Part shown: positions 1-7,551 of the stretch, in pieces
Position numbering within the stretch: the first letter of the stretch is position 1
How the letters are laid out: the number at the start of each line of letters is the position of its first letter
Origin: Filimonas lacunae
GTDB lineage: Bacteria > Bacteroidota > Bacteroidia > Chitinophagales > Chitinophagaceae
Assembly (NCBI RefSeq): GCF_002355595.1
Contig: NZ_AP017422.1
Span: 3,224,001 to 3,288,000 of the forward strand
Direction: 5' to 3'
DNA: 64,000 bases
Made by a program: the position numbers and the translations under genes
The notes under the pieces: model-generated
Seen by the model: only the letters and a program-made list of their open reading frames with translations
Database searches by the model: none
What the model was told of the DNA's origin: nothing

Positions 1-2
1 AT

Positions 3-1343
3 GATACGGGTTACGACCGGCCCGATTCTTTTTTTACCGCCTACCGTGAAAAGGTGATGACCGCCAGCGAAAGGCAGGCTTATGCCAATATTGACAGCCT
101 GAACAAAATGAAATCGTACCAGTTTGCCACCAAACTGGTGAACATGGGCGCCACAGGCTATTTTTCTTTTAACAAGGTGGATGTAGGCCCTCTGTATACC
201 TTTTTGAGTTATAACTCGGTAGAAGGCGTAAAAGGCCGTTTTGGCGCACGCACCAACAGTCATTTCAGCAAACGTTATTACCTGGATGGCTACCTGGCCT
301 ATGGTACTAAAGACCGGCAATGGAAACAGTTTGGCAGCATAGCCTGGTCGCTCAACCACCGTTCGGTATACCAATATCCTATGCACTACGTAAAATTCAG
401 CTACCGGCACGATACCAATATACCCGGCATGGACGATGAATATGTGGAAAGCAATATACTGATGGCTATTAAAACAGGTACCAATAACAAATACCTGTAT
501 AACTACATATACCGGCTGGACTACCTGCACGAGTTTGGCAATCATATCGCCATTCGCCTGGGCTTTAAAAACAGGCAGCAGCTGCCTGCCGGCGGCTTAT
601 ACTTCCTGCCACAGGCTACCTCCGGCAAAGACACTACCTCATCGATTACCACCAGTGAAATATCTGCCCAGATACGGTGGGCGCCCCATGAGCAATTTTA
701 TCAAACTCAAACAGACCGGTATCGCATTTCCAACAAATACCCGGTAATGACCCTTACCCTCACACATGGCATCAGGCAATTATTCAAGGGACAATACAAT
801 TATAACAGGATAGATGCCACTATTAAAAAGCGTTTTTACGTGGTGCCTTTGGGTTACACAGATGTGAAAGCAACCGGAGGATGGGTAACCGGCCGCCTGC
901 CCTGGCCCTTACTGGCCATTCACGAAGGCAACCAATCTGCAGGCTACAACGGCACCGGGTATAACATGATGAACTACCTGGAGTTTGTGAGCGACCATTA
1001 TGCTGGTATTAATATTGACCATTCTTTTAAAGGCTTTTTCTTTGACAGAATACCCCTGCTAAAAAAACTGAAATGGCGGGAAGGCGTGTCGTGCAGGATA
1101 TTATGGGGAGGTTTGCGTAATGAAAACAAACCTGTAACCGGCAATGCTGTATTCAGTTTTCCCGCTAACAATAACGTGCCTACTATGTTTTCCTTGAACA
1201 ACGGCCCTTATATAGAAGCAGGAGCCGGTATTTCCCGCATTTTTAAGGTACTGCGGGTAGATGTATTGAAGCGGTTTACCTACCTTAATAACCCCGGTGT
1301 ATCGCCCTGGACTATACGTTGGGGGTTGGGATTAGAGTTGTAG
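3..1343 (+). CDS. DUF5686-family outer-membrane protein, C-terminal part (5' end outside window)
   Basis: The reading frame is open from base 3 without a start, so the gene begins upstream of the window and only about the last 446 residues are seen. The sequence is rich in aromatic residues alternating with polar ones (for example YFSFNKVDVGPLYTF, RYYLDGYLAYGTKDRQW), typical of transmembrane beta-strands, and it ends in an amphipathic strand (TIRWGLGLEL). The order and wording match the C-terminal barrel of DUF5686 proteins of Bacteroidota, which usually carry an N-terminal carboxypeptidase-like regulatory domain (not visible here). Function of the family is not established; an envelope role is inferred. 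A GTG at 54 could be called as a start but lies inside the conserved part and is not believed. Confidence 0.75.
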   Translation, partial: DTGYDRPDSFFTAYREKVMTASERQAYANIDSLNKMKSYQFATKLVNMGATGYFSFNKVDVGPLYTFLSYNSVEGVKGRFGARTNSHFSKRYYLDGYLAYGTKDRQWKQFGSIAWSLNHRSVYQYPMHYVKFSYRHDTNIPGMDDEYVESNILMAIKTGTNNKYLYNYIYRLDYLHEFGNHIAIRLGFKNRQQLPAGGLYFLPQATSGKDTTSSITTSEISAQIRWAPHEQFYQTQTDRYRISNKYPVMTLTLTHGIRQLFKGQYNYNRIDATIKKRFYVVPLGYTDVKATGGWVTGRLPWPLLAIHEGNQSAGYNGTGYNMMNYLEFVSDHYAGINIDHSFKGFFFDRIPLLKKLKWREGVSCRILWGGLRNENKPVTGNAVFSFPANNNVPTMFSLNNGPYIEAGAGISRIFKVLRVDVLKRFTYLNNPGVSPWTIRWGLGLEL

Positions 1344-1368
1344 ATAGCACTATTTGTAGTTACATTTG
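1338..1368 (+). promoter_or_regulatory. putative Bacteroidota sigma-A promoter
   Basis: TTG at 1338-1340 and TACATTTG at 1361-1368 fit the TTTG/TAnnTTTG housekeeping consensus with about 20 bases between. It lies 20 bases before the ATG of the lipoprotein gene at 1388 and overlaps the stop of the upstream gene, so the lipoprotein may have its own transcript. Confidence 0.45.
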
Positions 1369-1387
1369 CTAACACATTAACCTAAAT

Positions 1388-2230
1388 ATGAATAAAAGAT
1401 TAGCCTATTGTGCGCTTCTTTTATGGAGCGCCACAGCCTGTGTTAAAAATGACAACACTACACCCAGCTCCACTGATCCCGTTATTGTAACCATGCATGT
1501 AGCCGGCGTAACATCCAACTATACTACCGGAAATTATCTGTCAGGAGCCAGCTATTTCCAGATCTCTTACAACACGGTGGTGGATGGCAATATTACCGTT
1601 TCGGCGTTGTTACACCGCTCTGCGGCATCCGACACTACCGTAAGTCTAGTGATTCCTGCAGGATATAAAAATATCATCCGCCAGGACTCAACCGGTACGG
1701 TGAATTATTACGAGAAAAGCCTGGGGTATATTGGACTGGTTACCGGCACCACTGCCGTTTCTATTCAATGTGATAACAGCCGCTACAAGTTTGAAACGGA
1801 TGCAGATACCAGTACTACCAATAACTTTACGTCATCTGCCTATTTCCTGGTAAACACAGACACCATAAGCTTTAGCGTACAAAGCTACCTGACTTCCTTC
1901 GTTTACAACAACCTGAAAGTATATAGCCTGAATATGCAGGAGCTTATTACCAGCTTACGATTTATTTCCGATTCGTTACAGGCAGCATTGTATCAGGGCC
2001 AACAGATAAGGTTGCCTTACATGCGTTTTAGCTATAATGGCATAGACCACGGTACAGATGTGTTGAATAATGATATAGCCCCTGGTTCCGGCTCTACCGT
2101 AGTGCTAAACGTTACACGGGTGGGAAGCAATAATTTTGATGCTACATTCTCCGGCAAGGTTTGGTCGGCAAAGGAACTGGACACACTGGTTATCCGGCAA
2201 GGGAAGTTAACGAATATAAAATTGCCTTAA
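1388..2230 (+). CDS. hypothetical lipoprotein
   Basis: 280 residues. The N-terminus (MNKRLAYCALLLWSATAC) is a signal peptide ending in a lipobox with Cys18, followed by a Ser/Thr-rich linker, so it is predicted to be a lipidated surface or periplasmic protein. The body is a run of predicted beta-strands rich in Thr, Ser and Asn (repeated short TTxS stretches), suggesting one or two Ig-like beta-sandwich domains. I do not recognise the family. It follows the DUF5686 gene by 44 bases on the same strand but has a plausible promoter of its own. No catalytic motif is visible. Confidence 0.7.
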   Translation: MNKRLAYCALLLWSATACVKNDNTTPSSTDPVIVTMHVAGVTSNYTTGNYLSGASYFQISYNTVVDGNITVSALLHRSAASDTTVSLVIPAGYKNIIRQDSTGTVNYYEKSLGYIGLVTGTTAVSIQCDNSRYKFETDADTSTTNNFTSSAYFLVNTDTISFSVQSYLTSFVYNNLKVYSLNMQELITSLRFISDSLQAALYQGQQIRLPYMRFSYNGIDHGTDVLNNDIAPGSGSTVVLNVTRVGSNNFDATFSGKVWSAKELDTLVIRQGKLTNIKLP

Positions 2231-2284
2231 CGCATTGAGTCCTTTACACTAGTGAAGGTGTAACCATCGTAACGGTTTAACAAC

Positions 2285-2313
2285 AACAGGCGCTGTATAT
2301 GCAGCGCCTGTTT
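2285..2313. terminator. intrinsic terminator between convergent genes
   Basis: A perfect 11-bp inverted repeat, AACAGGCGCTG (2285-2295) and CAGCGCCTGTT (2302-2312), closes a 6-base loop and is followed by T residues on the plus strand and preceded by A-rich bases. It sits between the lipoprotein gene (+) and the AraC gene (-), so it may serve both. Confidence 0.75.
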
Positions 2314-2424
2314 GCAGTTATATCTTCCATCAGGAAGCCCTCACGAACATAGGATCGGCTACCTGCAACTGGTTTATTTTATCCATGCATTTGGTATTTT
2401 GCGAGATACAATGTTGTTGTCACT

Positions 2425-3333
2425 TTAGTTAAAAGAAGCCCGGAATTCCTGCGGGGATTGGCTGGTTTTGCTTTTGAAAAGTTTGCTGAACGATTGGGAA
2501 TGCTCGAAGCCCAGTTCGTAGGCTATTTCCCCCACGGACAACTCCGTTGTAGATAATTTCTCCTTGGCTTTCGCTATCAGCTTTTCGTGAATATGCTGTT
2601 GCGTGGTTTGCCCGGTAAGTTGTTTCAGCAAACTGCCCAGGTATTTGGCGGATATATGCAGTTGCGCTGCTATGTATTGAACAGAAGGCAACCCCCTCGA
2701 TAGTAGCTCTTCGTTGTTAAAATAATCCGTTAGCAGCTCTTCCAAACGGTTTACTATTTTGCTGTTGGTGATTTTACGGGTAATGAACTGGCGTTCGTAA
2801 AACCGTTTTGCGTAGGTAAACAACAGTTCCAGCTGTGCAATAATCACCTCCTGGCTGAATTTATCCATGTTGGAATGGTACTCGTTTTTAATGTTGGCTA
2901 AAATGCCGTTAATGATAGCCTCTTCTTTGTCTGATAGAAACAGTGCTTCATTTGAAGCATAACCAAAATACTCGTACTGCCTTATCTTTTTAGCCAGCGG
3001 CGTGTTCCATAAAAAGTCCGGGTGAATAAACAGCATCCACCCTTCCAGTTGCTCCGGCACACCCCCCTCTTCTCCACGCAGTATCTGTCCGGGTTGCATA
3101 AAACCCATCAATCCCTCGTCAAAATCGTATTTCTGTTGTCCATACACAAGCCTGTCGCACCCTCTTTTCAGCGATACCACATAAAAGTCAAAGGTGATGG
3201 CGCTGATACCCGACTCGTCTTTCAACCCTTTTAAATCAATCACGCCAATCAGCGGATGTTGTGGCCTGGGCAGGCCTAACAACCGGTGCACCTCCGTTAT
3301 CGTTTTTATCCTGTATGGTTTTGCATGGGCCAT
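2425..3333 (-). CDS. AraC-family transcriptional regulator
   Basis: 302 residues. The N-terminal two thirds resembles the ligand/oligomerisation half of Bacteroidota AraC proteins (LLGLPRPQHPLIGVIDL), with a helical stretch around 145-190. The C-terminal 100 residues hold two helix-turn-helix motifs, ending in the AraC signature (GEIAYELGFEHSQSFSKLFK then TSQSPQEFR). It is the last gene of a leftward run SDR - DoxX-like - AraC with gaps of 11 and 13 bases, so it probably controls this small oxidoreductase operon. The effector cannot be read from the sequence. Confidence 0.9.
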   Translation of the reverse strand: MAHAKPYRIKTITEVHRLLGLPRPQHPLIGVIDLKGLKDESGISAITFDFYVVSLKRGCDRLVYGQQKYDFDEGLMGFMQPGQILRGEEGGVPEQLEGWMLFIHPDFLWNTPLAKKIRQYEYFGYASNEALFLSDKEEAIINGILANIKNEYHSNMDKFSQEVIIAQLELLFTYAKRFYERQFITRKITNSKIVNRLEELLTDYFNNEELLSRGLPSVQYIAAQLHISAKYLGSLLKQLTGQTTQQHIHEKLIAKAKEKLSTTELSVGEIAYELGFEHSQSFSKLFKSKTSQSPQEFRASFN

Positions 3334-3346
3334 GTTACTAAGGTAG

Positions 3347-3691
3347 TTAAAATTTAAAGGGGTACTTTAGCCAGATCATCAGCAAGGGCAGGCACAAAAA
3401 AGGAATTTCAATCAGTGCCGTTTTTACATTCCCTGCCCGCAGGCTAAAGGCCATGATCAGCAGAATAACCACTGCATTGAGCACATTACCCACAAAAAAT
3501 GTTTGCGGAAAAAGCAATAACAAACCAATGGCAATAGACAGCGCTCCTACCACGGGTACTAAACTTTTGGTAATGCCCAGGTCAGCCATCATTTTAGCCT
3601 GCTGCGGACTGGGTGGCTGAAAGGCATCCCAGCCATGTTTCAGGCTCAGGAGTGCCGATACCAGCAACAGTACAATACTTACTATTTTCAT
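3347..3691 (-). CDS. DoxX-like small integral membrane protein
   Basis: 114 residues with four hydrophobic segments (about 3-18, 43-63, 66-88, 92-110), the first followed by KHGWDAFQPPSP as is common in DoxX/DUF4267-like proteins of Bacteroidota. Such proteins sit in the inner membrane and often neighbour short-chain dehydrogenases or AraC regulators; their biochemical role is poorly defined. It lies between the SDR and AraC genes with 11- and 13-base gaps and is surely co-transcribed. Confidence 0.7.
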   Translation of the reverse strand: MKIVSIVLLLVSALLSLKHGWDAFQPPSPQQAKMMADLGITKSLVPVVGALSIAIGLLLLFPQTFFVGNVLNAVVILLIMAFSLRAGNVKTALIEIPFLCLPLLMIWLKYPFKF

Positions 3692-3702
3692 CTATGGTAA
3701 TT

Positions 3703-4491
3703 TTAGTGATTGAATGCGGGAGCATACATTTCTTTAGCACCCATTTTACTTACAAAGGAAAGCATCGCAGCGGGAAAAAGCCTGATCACAAACCGGAGTA
3801 CCTTAAAAATGCCGGGATAAATTTCATATTGATCCTTTTTTAAACCATTTATGGCTGCTTCAATAATCTTATCTGCCGGCATCAGCATTTTAGGATTAAA
3901 GCCATCCACTTCCAGGAATTTATCGTTTAAAGGTGTAGGTGAACCAGGCGCCACCAGTTCAAACACTTTTACTGTGGAGTGTTTTAATTGTACCCGCAAT
4001 GCCTGCGTAAAGGAACGAAGCCCTGCCTTGCTGGCGCTATACACCGGTGTTAGCGGCATAGGCATGAGTGCAATACCGGAGGTAACGTTAAGAATGGCCG
4101 CATTCTTTTGCTTTTTCAAATGCGGCAGAAATTGTTCTGTCATGCGAACAGGCCCCATCAGGTTTATCTCTATTTCCCGCGTGAGGTCTTTTTCTTCTCC
4201 CTCCTGCTGCATAATCAGCTTGCGCATTTCGCCGGCATTGTTGATAAGCATGTTCAACGCGGGAAACTGGCGGGTTACCTGATCGTGTAAACGAACAATA
4301 TCCTCCGGCTTTCTTACATCACTTTGTATAATGTGTACGGCAGGTAGTTTCTGCTGGGTTTCCCGCAGTTTATCCGCATTGCGGCCGGTAATAATAACGG
4401 TATTGCCGAGTGCAAGTAAGCGGGAAGCAAACTCGTAGCCAAAACCGCTGGTGCCGCCGGTAATGAGGATGGTGTTATTTTGTAAATGCAT
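3703..4491 (-). CDS. short-chain dehydrogenase/reductase (DltE-like SDR)
   Basis: 263 residues from the ATG at 4491. A longer frame from 4515 adds eight residues upstream of the beta-strand that opens the Rossmann fold, so the shorter start is preferred. Visible SDR landmarks are the nucleotide-binding glycine motif ITGGTSGFGYEF, the NNAGEM motif, and the catalytic Ser followed by YSASKAG (Tyr-x-x-x-Lys). The overall pattern resembles the DltE-like classical SDR group that uses NAD(P)H; the substrate cannot be named. It is the first gene of the leftward operon with DoxX-like and AraC genes. Confidence 0.9.
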   Translation of the reverse strand: MHLQNNTILITGGTSGFGYEFASRLLALGNTVIITGRNADKLRETQQKLPAVHIIQSDVRKPEDIVRLHDQVTRQFPALNMLINNAGEMRKLIMQQEGEEKDLTREIEINLMGPVRMTEQFLPHLKKQKNAAILNVTSGIALMPMPLTPVYSASKAGLRSFTQALRVQLKHSTVKVFELVAPGSPTPLNDKFLEVDGFNPKMLMPADKIIEAAINGLKKDQYEIYPGIFKVLRFVIRLFPAAMLSFVSKMGAKEMYAPAFNH

Positions 4492-4709
4492 GTTGTTTGA
4501 TGTTTGATAACACAAAAATCAGCAGCAGACACTGGATGAATGTAGGCAAAAGGCAGAACGTTGTAGTGAAAAGGGAGTATTCTCTTATCGGCTACTCAGG
4601 CAAACCACAGCTGATCCAGACCTGTATTTATGGTACAAAAATGCCCGCTTTGACTCAATCGCCCTCTTATTTGTCGCATATTCCCCTCACTACAGCTAAA
4701 ACCATCCGG

Positions 4710-4717
4710 TATTTTTG
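4710..4717 (+). promoter_or_regulatory. putative promoter -7 element
   Basis: TATTTTTG matches TAnnTTTG and lies 29 bases before the ATG of the RibD-like reductase gene. No good -33 TTTG is seen at the right distance, so the call is tentative. Confidence 0.35.
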
Positions 4718-4746
4718 ATCCCTACTCCTAACAATCAAACTATACT

Positions 4747-5298
4747 ATGAGAACAGTAACATTTGGAATGAATATCAGCCTGGATGGCTGTTGCGATCAC
4801 ACCGTTTTTAATCCCAGTGAAAGTCTGATGGATTATTTCACCGACATGATGAACGACGTAGACCTTACCTTTTACGGCCGTATCATGTATCAGTTGATGT
4901 TTCCCTATTGGTCTGATGTGGCGAAAAACAAATCCGGTTCACCAGATGAGATCCGATTTGCCGAAAAATTGACTTCCCTCAAAAAAGTGGTGGTTTCCCG
5001 CACATTAGAAAATGCAGAAGAGAATACGCAAATCATTCGCAGCAACCCCGTAGCAGCACTAAAGGAACTAAAGCAGCAACCTGGCAAAAAGATTTCGGTA
5101 GATAGCGTAAGCATGCTGCCGGAACTGTTAACAGCAGGACTTATTGATGAATTCAACTTAGTCATTCATCCGGTGATGGCAGGGCGCGGAAGACGTTTAT
5201 TGGATAGCGGAAGCCTGCTGGAAACACTTTCTTTGCAGCTGACCGATACCATTGTTTTTAAATCGGGCTGTGTGGCGCATCATTACCGCAAACAGTGA
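4747..5298 (+). CDS. dihydrofolate reductase-like (RibD C-terminal domain) protein
   Basis: 183 residues. The sequence opens with a strand and SLDG motif (MNISLDGCCDH) and continues with TFYGRIMYQLMFPYW and a C-terminal VIHPVMAGRGRRLL, the landmarks of the RibD C-terminal/DHFR-like superfamily, which binds NADPH. Many Bacteroidota carry stand-alone members annotated only as dihydrofolate reductase family; the true substrate is unknown and it is unlikely to be the essential DHFR. It stands alone, followed after 61 bases by a small membrane protein gene. Confidence 0.85.
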   Translation: MRTVTFGMNISLDGCCDHTVFNPSESLMDYFTDMMNDVDLTFYGRIMYQLMFPYWSDVAKNKSGSPDEIRFAEKLTSLKKVVVSRTLENAEENTQIIRSNPVAALKELKQQPGKKISVDSVSMLPELLTAGLIDEFNLVIHPVMAGRGRRLLDSGSLLETLSLQLTDTIVFKSGCVAHHYRKQ

Positions 5299-5359
5299 TA
5301 AAGCCTGTTTTTTTGACTTCTTAAAAATAAAGTACATTAGTGCGTTTAAACGCTATCCT

Positions 5360-5632
5360 ATGGATAATATAAAAAGGATGGTCAGGGTGAATATAGCCTA
5401 CTATATTATTCTTTCTGTTTTCCTGGTGTTGTATGTATTAAATCCTGCTCACTTTATGGAACGCCATTTTGTAATGGTAGTGGCTGTTGGCGTTGCATTG
5501 ATTTTATGGGGGGTGTATCTTTTTAAAATAGTGGTGAGTGATTTTCCTTTATTAATGCGATTGGGGCTGTTTTGTTTGATGCCTTTTTTAGGAGGGATAT
5601 TGTTTGTATGTTTTTTGGTAAAGAGATGGTGA
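5360..5632 (+). CDS. small hypothetical membrane protein
   Basis: 90 residues from the ATG at 5360 (MDNIKRMVRVNIAYY). A longer frame from 5252 would overlap the preceding gene by 47 bases in another frame and adds no hydrophobic start, so the internal ATG is chosen. Three hydrophobic segments (about 9-25, 34-52, 62-84) predict an inner-membrane protein ending in KRW. No family recognised; coding status is moderately supported by composition. Confidence 0.5.
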   Translation: MDNIKRMVRVNIAYYIILSVFLVLYVLNPAHFMERHFVMVVAVGVALILWGVYLFKIVVSDFPLLMRLGLFCLMPFLGGILFVCFLVKRW

Positions 5633-5700
5633 CCACAGCGCACCGGCTCTGCCCCATTATTATTAATATTAAAATAATAAACAGCAGGCAGCCACTTCTC

Positions 5701-5708
5701 TACCTTTG
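5701..5708 (+). promoter_or_regulatory. putative promoter -7 element upstream of ECF sigma gene
   Basis: TACCTTTG fits TAnnTTTG and lies 26 bases before the ATG at 5735. The -33 region is not clear. Confidence 0.4.
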
Positions 5709-5734
5709 TGCCAACAGGCTTACAGTAATTTGAT

Positions 5735-6334
5735 ATGAGTCAGCACCTTACTGAAAACTCGGCATATGCTTTATTGCTTCAGGGAAACGCTGAAGCATTT
5801 GACTTTTTTTACCACAGGCACCACCAGGCCATTTTTGCCAATATTTATAAAATTATCCAGGACAGGGCTTTTGCGCAGGACATTTTACATGACGTATTCC
5901 TGGCTTTCTGGGAAAAGAGAAACTCCCTGCAATCCCCCGAATCTGTTATAGGCTGGTTATATGTAGTGAGTCACAACAAGTCCATCTCCTTTCTCAAACA
6001 AAAACTGAAGTCCTCCACCGTTTTACTGGAAAACCCCGGTGTGATAGAGCAAATTGAAGCCAGCCCCGAAATCAATGAAGCCTTTTACCAGAAACAATTG
6101 CAGATTTTAGAAGACGCTGTTAATCATTTACCCAAACGCAAAAAAGAAGTATTCAGCCTGTGCCGCTTTGAAGGCCGGTCATTTGAATATGTAGCCAATG
6201 TACTGGGCATTTCAGAAGAGTCTGCCAGGGACTATCTCAAACAGTCTACCCGTATGATCCGGCAATATATACAGGAAAATTATCCTGCTGAGCTATCTGT
6301 GATGGCAGGCATCATTGTATTATCCTGCCAATAA
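5735..6334 (+). CDS. ECF RNA polymerase sigma factor (Bacteroidota FecI-like)
   Basis: 199 residues. Region 2 covers about residues 20-90 (FDFFYHRHHQAIFANIYKII, then LHDVFLAFWEKR), and region 4 about 125-180 (LPKRKKEVFSLCRFEGRSFE followed by a helix-turn-helix, YVANVLGISEESARDYL). It matches the one-domain-pair ECF sigma factors that drive SusC/SusD loci in Bacteroidota. The next gene is its FecR partner, 75 bases downstream, and the SusCD pair follows. By analogy with Fec-type systems, it would be released when the outer-membrane transporter signals through FecR. Confidence 0.93.
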   Translation: MSQHLTENSAYALLLQGNAEAFDFFYHRHHQAIFANIYKIIQDRAFAQDILHDVFLAFWEKRNSLQSPESVIGWLYVVSHNKSISFLKQKLKSSTVLLENPGVIEQIEASPEINEAFYQKQLQILEDAVNHLPKRKKEVFSLCRFEGRSFEYVANVLGISEESARDYLKQSTRMIRQYIQENYPAELSVMAGIIVLSCQ

Positions 6335-6349
6335 CCCCCTTTTTTGTTA

Positions 6350-6395
6350 ACAATTCGGTAATACCAGTTTTCATCCCCTTTTTACGTAGTCTTAG
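6350..6395 (+). promoter_or_regulatory. candidate ECF-dependent promoter ahead of fecR
   Basis: The 75-base gap between the sigma and anti-sigma genes holds an AAC-type element followed by a pyrimidine/T run and ACGTAGTCTTAG just before the fecR ATG. Bacteroidota ECF promoters often show a similar T-run plus CGT-type -10. This is a pattern judgement from one site only. Confidence 0.3.
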
Positions 6396-6409
6396 TCTTT
6401 ACTACAACA

Positions 6410-7474
6410 ATGAAAGACTATAATACACTTGTAAAGAAGTTTTGGGCCGGTGATGTTACCGAAACAGAAAAACTCCGCCTATACAAAATGGTGATGCAGC
6501 AGGAAGAGAACGCCCGTGTATCTTCTGATGCAACTGACCACAAGGCGGAAGAGGAAGTGGCCCCACTGACTTTGGAAGAGTCGCAACATATACTGGAAGC
6601 ACTTCACCGCAACATTCAACCGGTGGATATATATAAGAAGAGCACTTCCCGTACGAAAGTATGGAAGCTACTGGGCACAATAACAGCGGCAGCGGCAGTC
6701 ATCCTACTGGTAATATGGGCCAACAGGCAAACCTGGCAACATGCTGCCACAAAGCCTGCACAACAAGGTATTACAGCCGCTGTTAAAACCATTTCCAACC
6801 CGCATCAGCAGGTAATGACTGTTCGCCTGGACGACAGCTCGCAGGTGAATATATACCCCGGCGGCAGCATCAGCTACCCGGTGGCTTTCCTTACGGGGCA
6901 ACAGCGGGTGGTGCAGCTGACCGGTAAAGCCAATTTTAAAGTGCAGCACAATGCCCGCAAACCTTTCCAGGTAATTGCGATGCAGATAAAAACAACAGAT
7001 ATAGGAACAGAGTTTTGTATTGATGCACAACAATCGTCACTCGTAAAAATTCACCTGAAAGAAGGCAGTGTAAAAGTAGAATCACTGCAAAACAGCCATC
7101 TGAGCGTCAACAAATTGCTGGAGCATCCCGGGGAAGAATTAAGCATCAACTTCGGCACCCGCGAAGTGAAGCTGGCATCACCGGTAGCCACTGCTGCAGC
7201 CAGCGCAACTGCAGCAATGGCGTCCACACATGCCACACCCGCTAAAACAAAGCTGAGCTTTCACAAAACCCCGTTATCCGAAGTGTTTACCAGGTTAGCG
7301 CATCGCGAACAGGTAAAGATCAGGTTTAACAAGGCGGTAGTAAATGGGCTCACTTTTACCGGGAACATAGAACCAGGCGATTCCCTGGAAAATACACTGG
7401 ACATCCTATGTAGCCTGAATGGTTTATCATTTATTAAAACAGAACAGGGTATAGAGATTACCGGTAGTAAATAA
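6410..7474 (+). CDS. FecR-type anti-sigma factor with DUF4974 domain
   Basis: 354 residues. The first 85 residues form the cytoplasmic sigma-binding part. One transmembrane segment lies at about 88-105 (TITAAAAVILLVIWAN). The periplasmic FecR domain spans about 125-235 (VRLDDSSQVNIYPGGSISYP, KPFQVIAMQIKTTDIGTEF). The C-terminus (about 283-352, KLSFHKTPLSEVFTRLAHRE) is the DUF4974/STN-like domain that senses the transporter. An alanine-rich linker (about 259-275) separates the two. It sits between sigma and susC, the standard order for a trans-envelope relay. Confidence 0.93.
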   Translation: MKDYNTLVKKFWAGDVTETEKLRLYKMVMQQEENARVSSDATDHKAEEEVAPLTLEESQHILEALHRNIQPVDIYKKSTSRTKVWKLLGTITAAAAVILLVIWANRQTWQHAATKPAQQGITAAVKTISNPHQQVMTVRLDDSSQVNIYPGGSISYPVAFLTGQQRVVQLTGKANFKVQHNARKPFQVIAMQIKTTDIGTEFCIDAQQSSLVKIHLKEGSVKVESLQNSHLSVNKLLEHPGEELSINFGTREVKLASPVATAAASATAAMASTHATPAKTKLSFHKTPLSEVFTRLAHREQVKIRFNKAVVNGLTFTGNIEPGDSLENTLDILCSLNGLSFIKTEQGIEITGSK

Positions 7475-7504
7475 ATCTATTATCTATTTAATTCATGTAC
7501 AGGA

Positions 7505-7520
7505 ACGCTCTCAGGAGCGT
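7505..7520. repeat. short hairpin upstream of susC start
   Basis: ACGCTC (7505-7510) and GAGCGT (7515-7520) enclose a 4-base loop in the fecR-susC gap. It could affect translation of susC or mark the 5' edge of a processed transcript; no U-tract follows, so it is not a clear terminator. Confidence 0.3.
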
Positions 7521-7551
7521 GCGGGCTACTTATTGCCCAAACATTACCAAA

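Noticed and set aside
1-59. Start of the first gene at GTG 54
   Set aside because: The frame is open to the window edge with family-like sequence before it, so the start lies outside.
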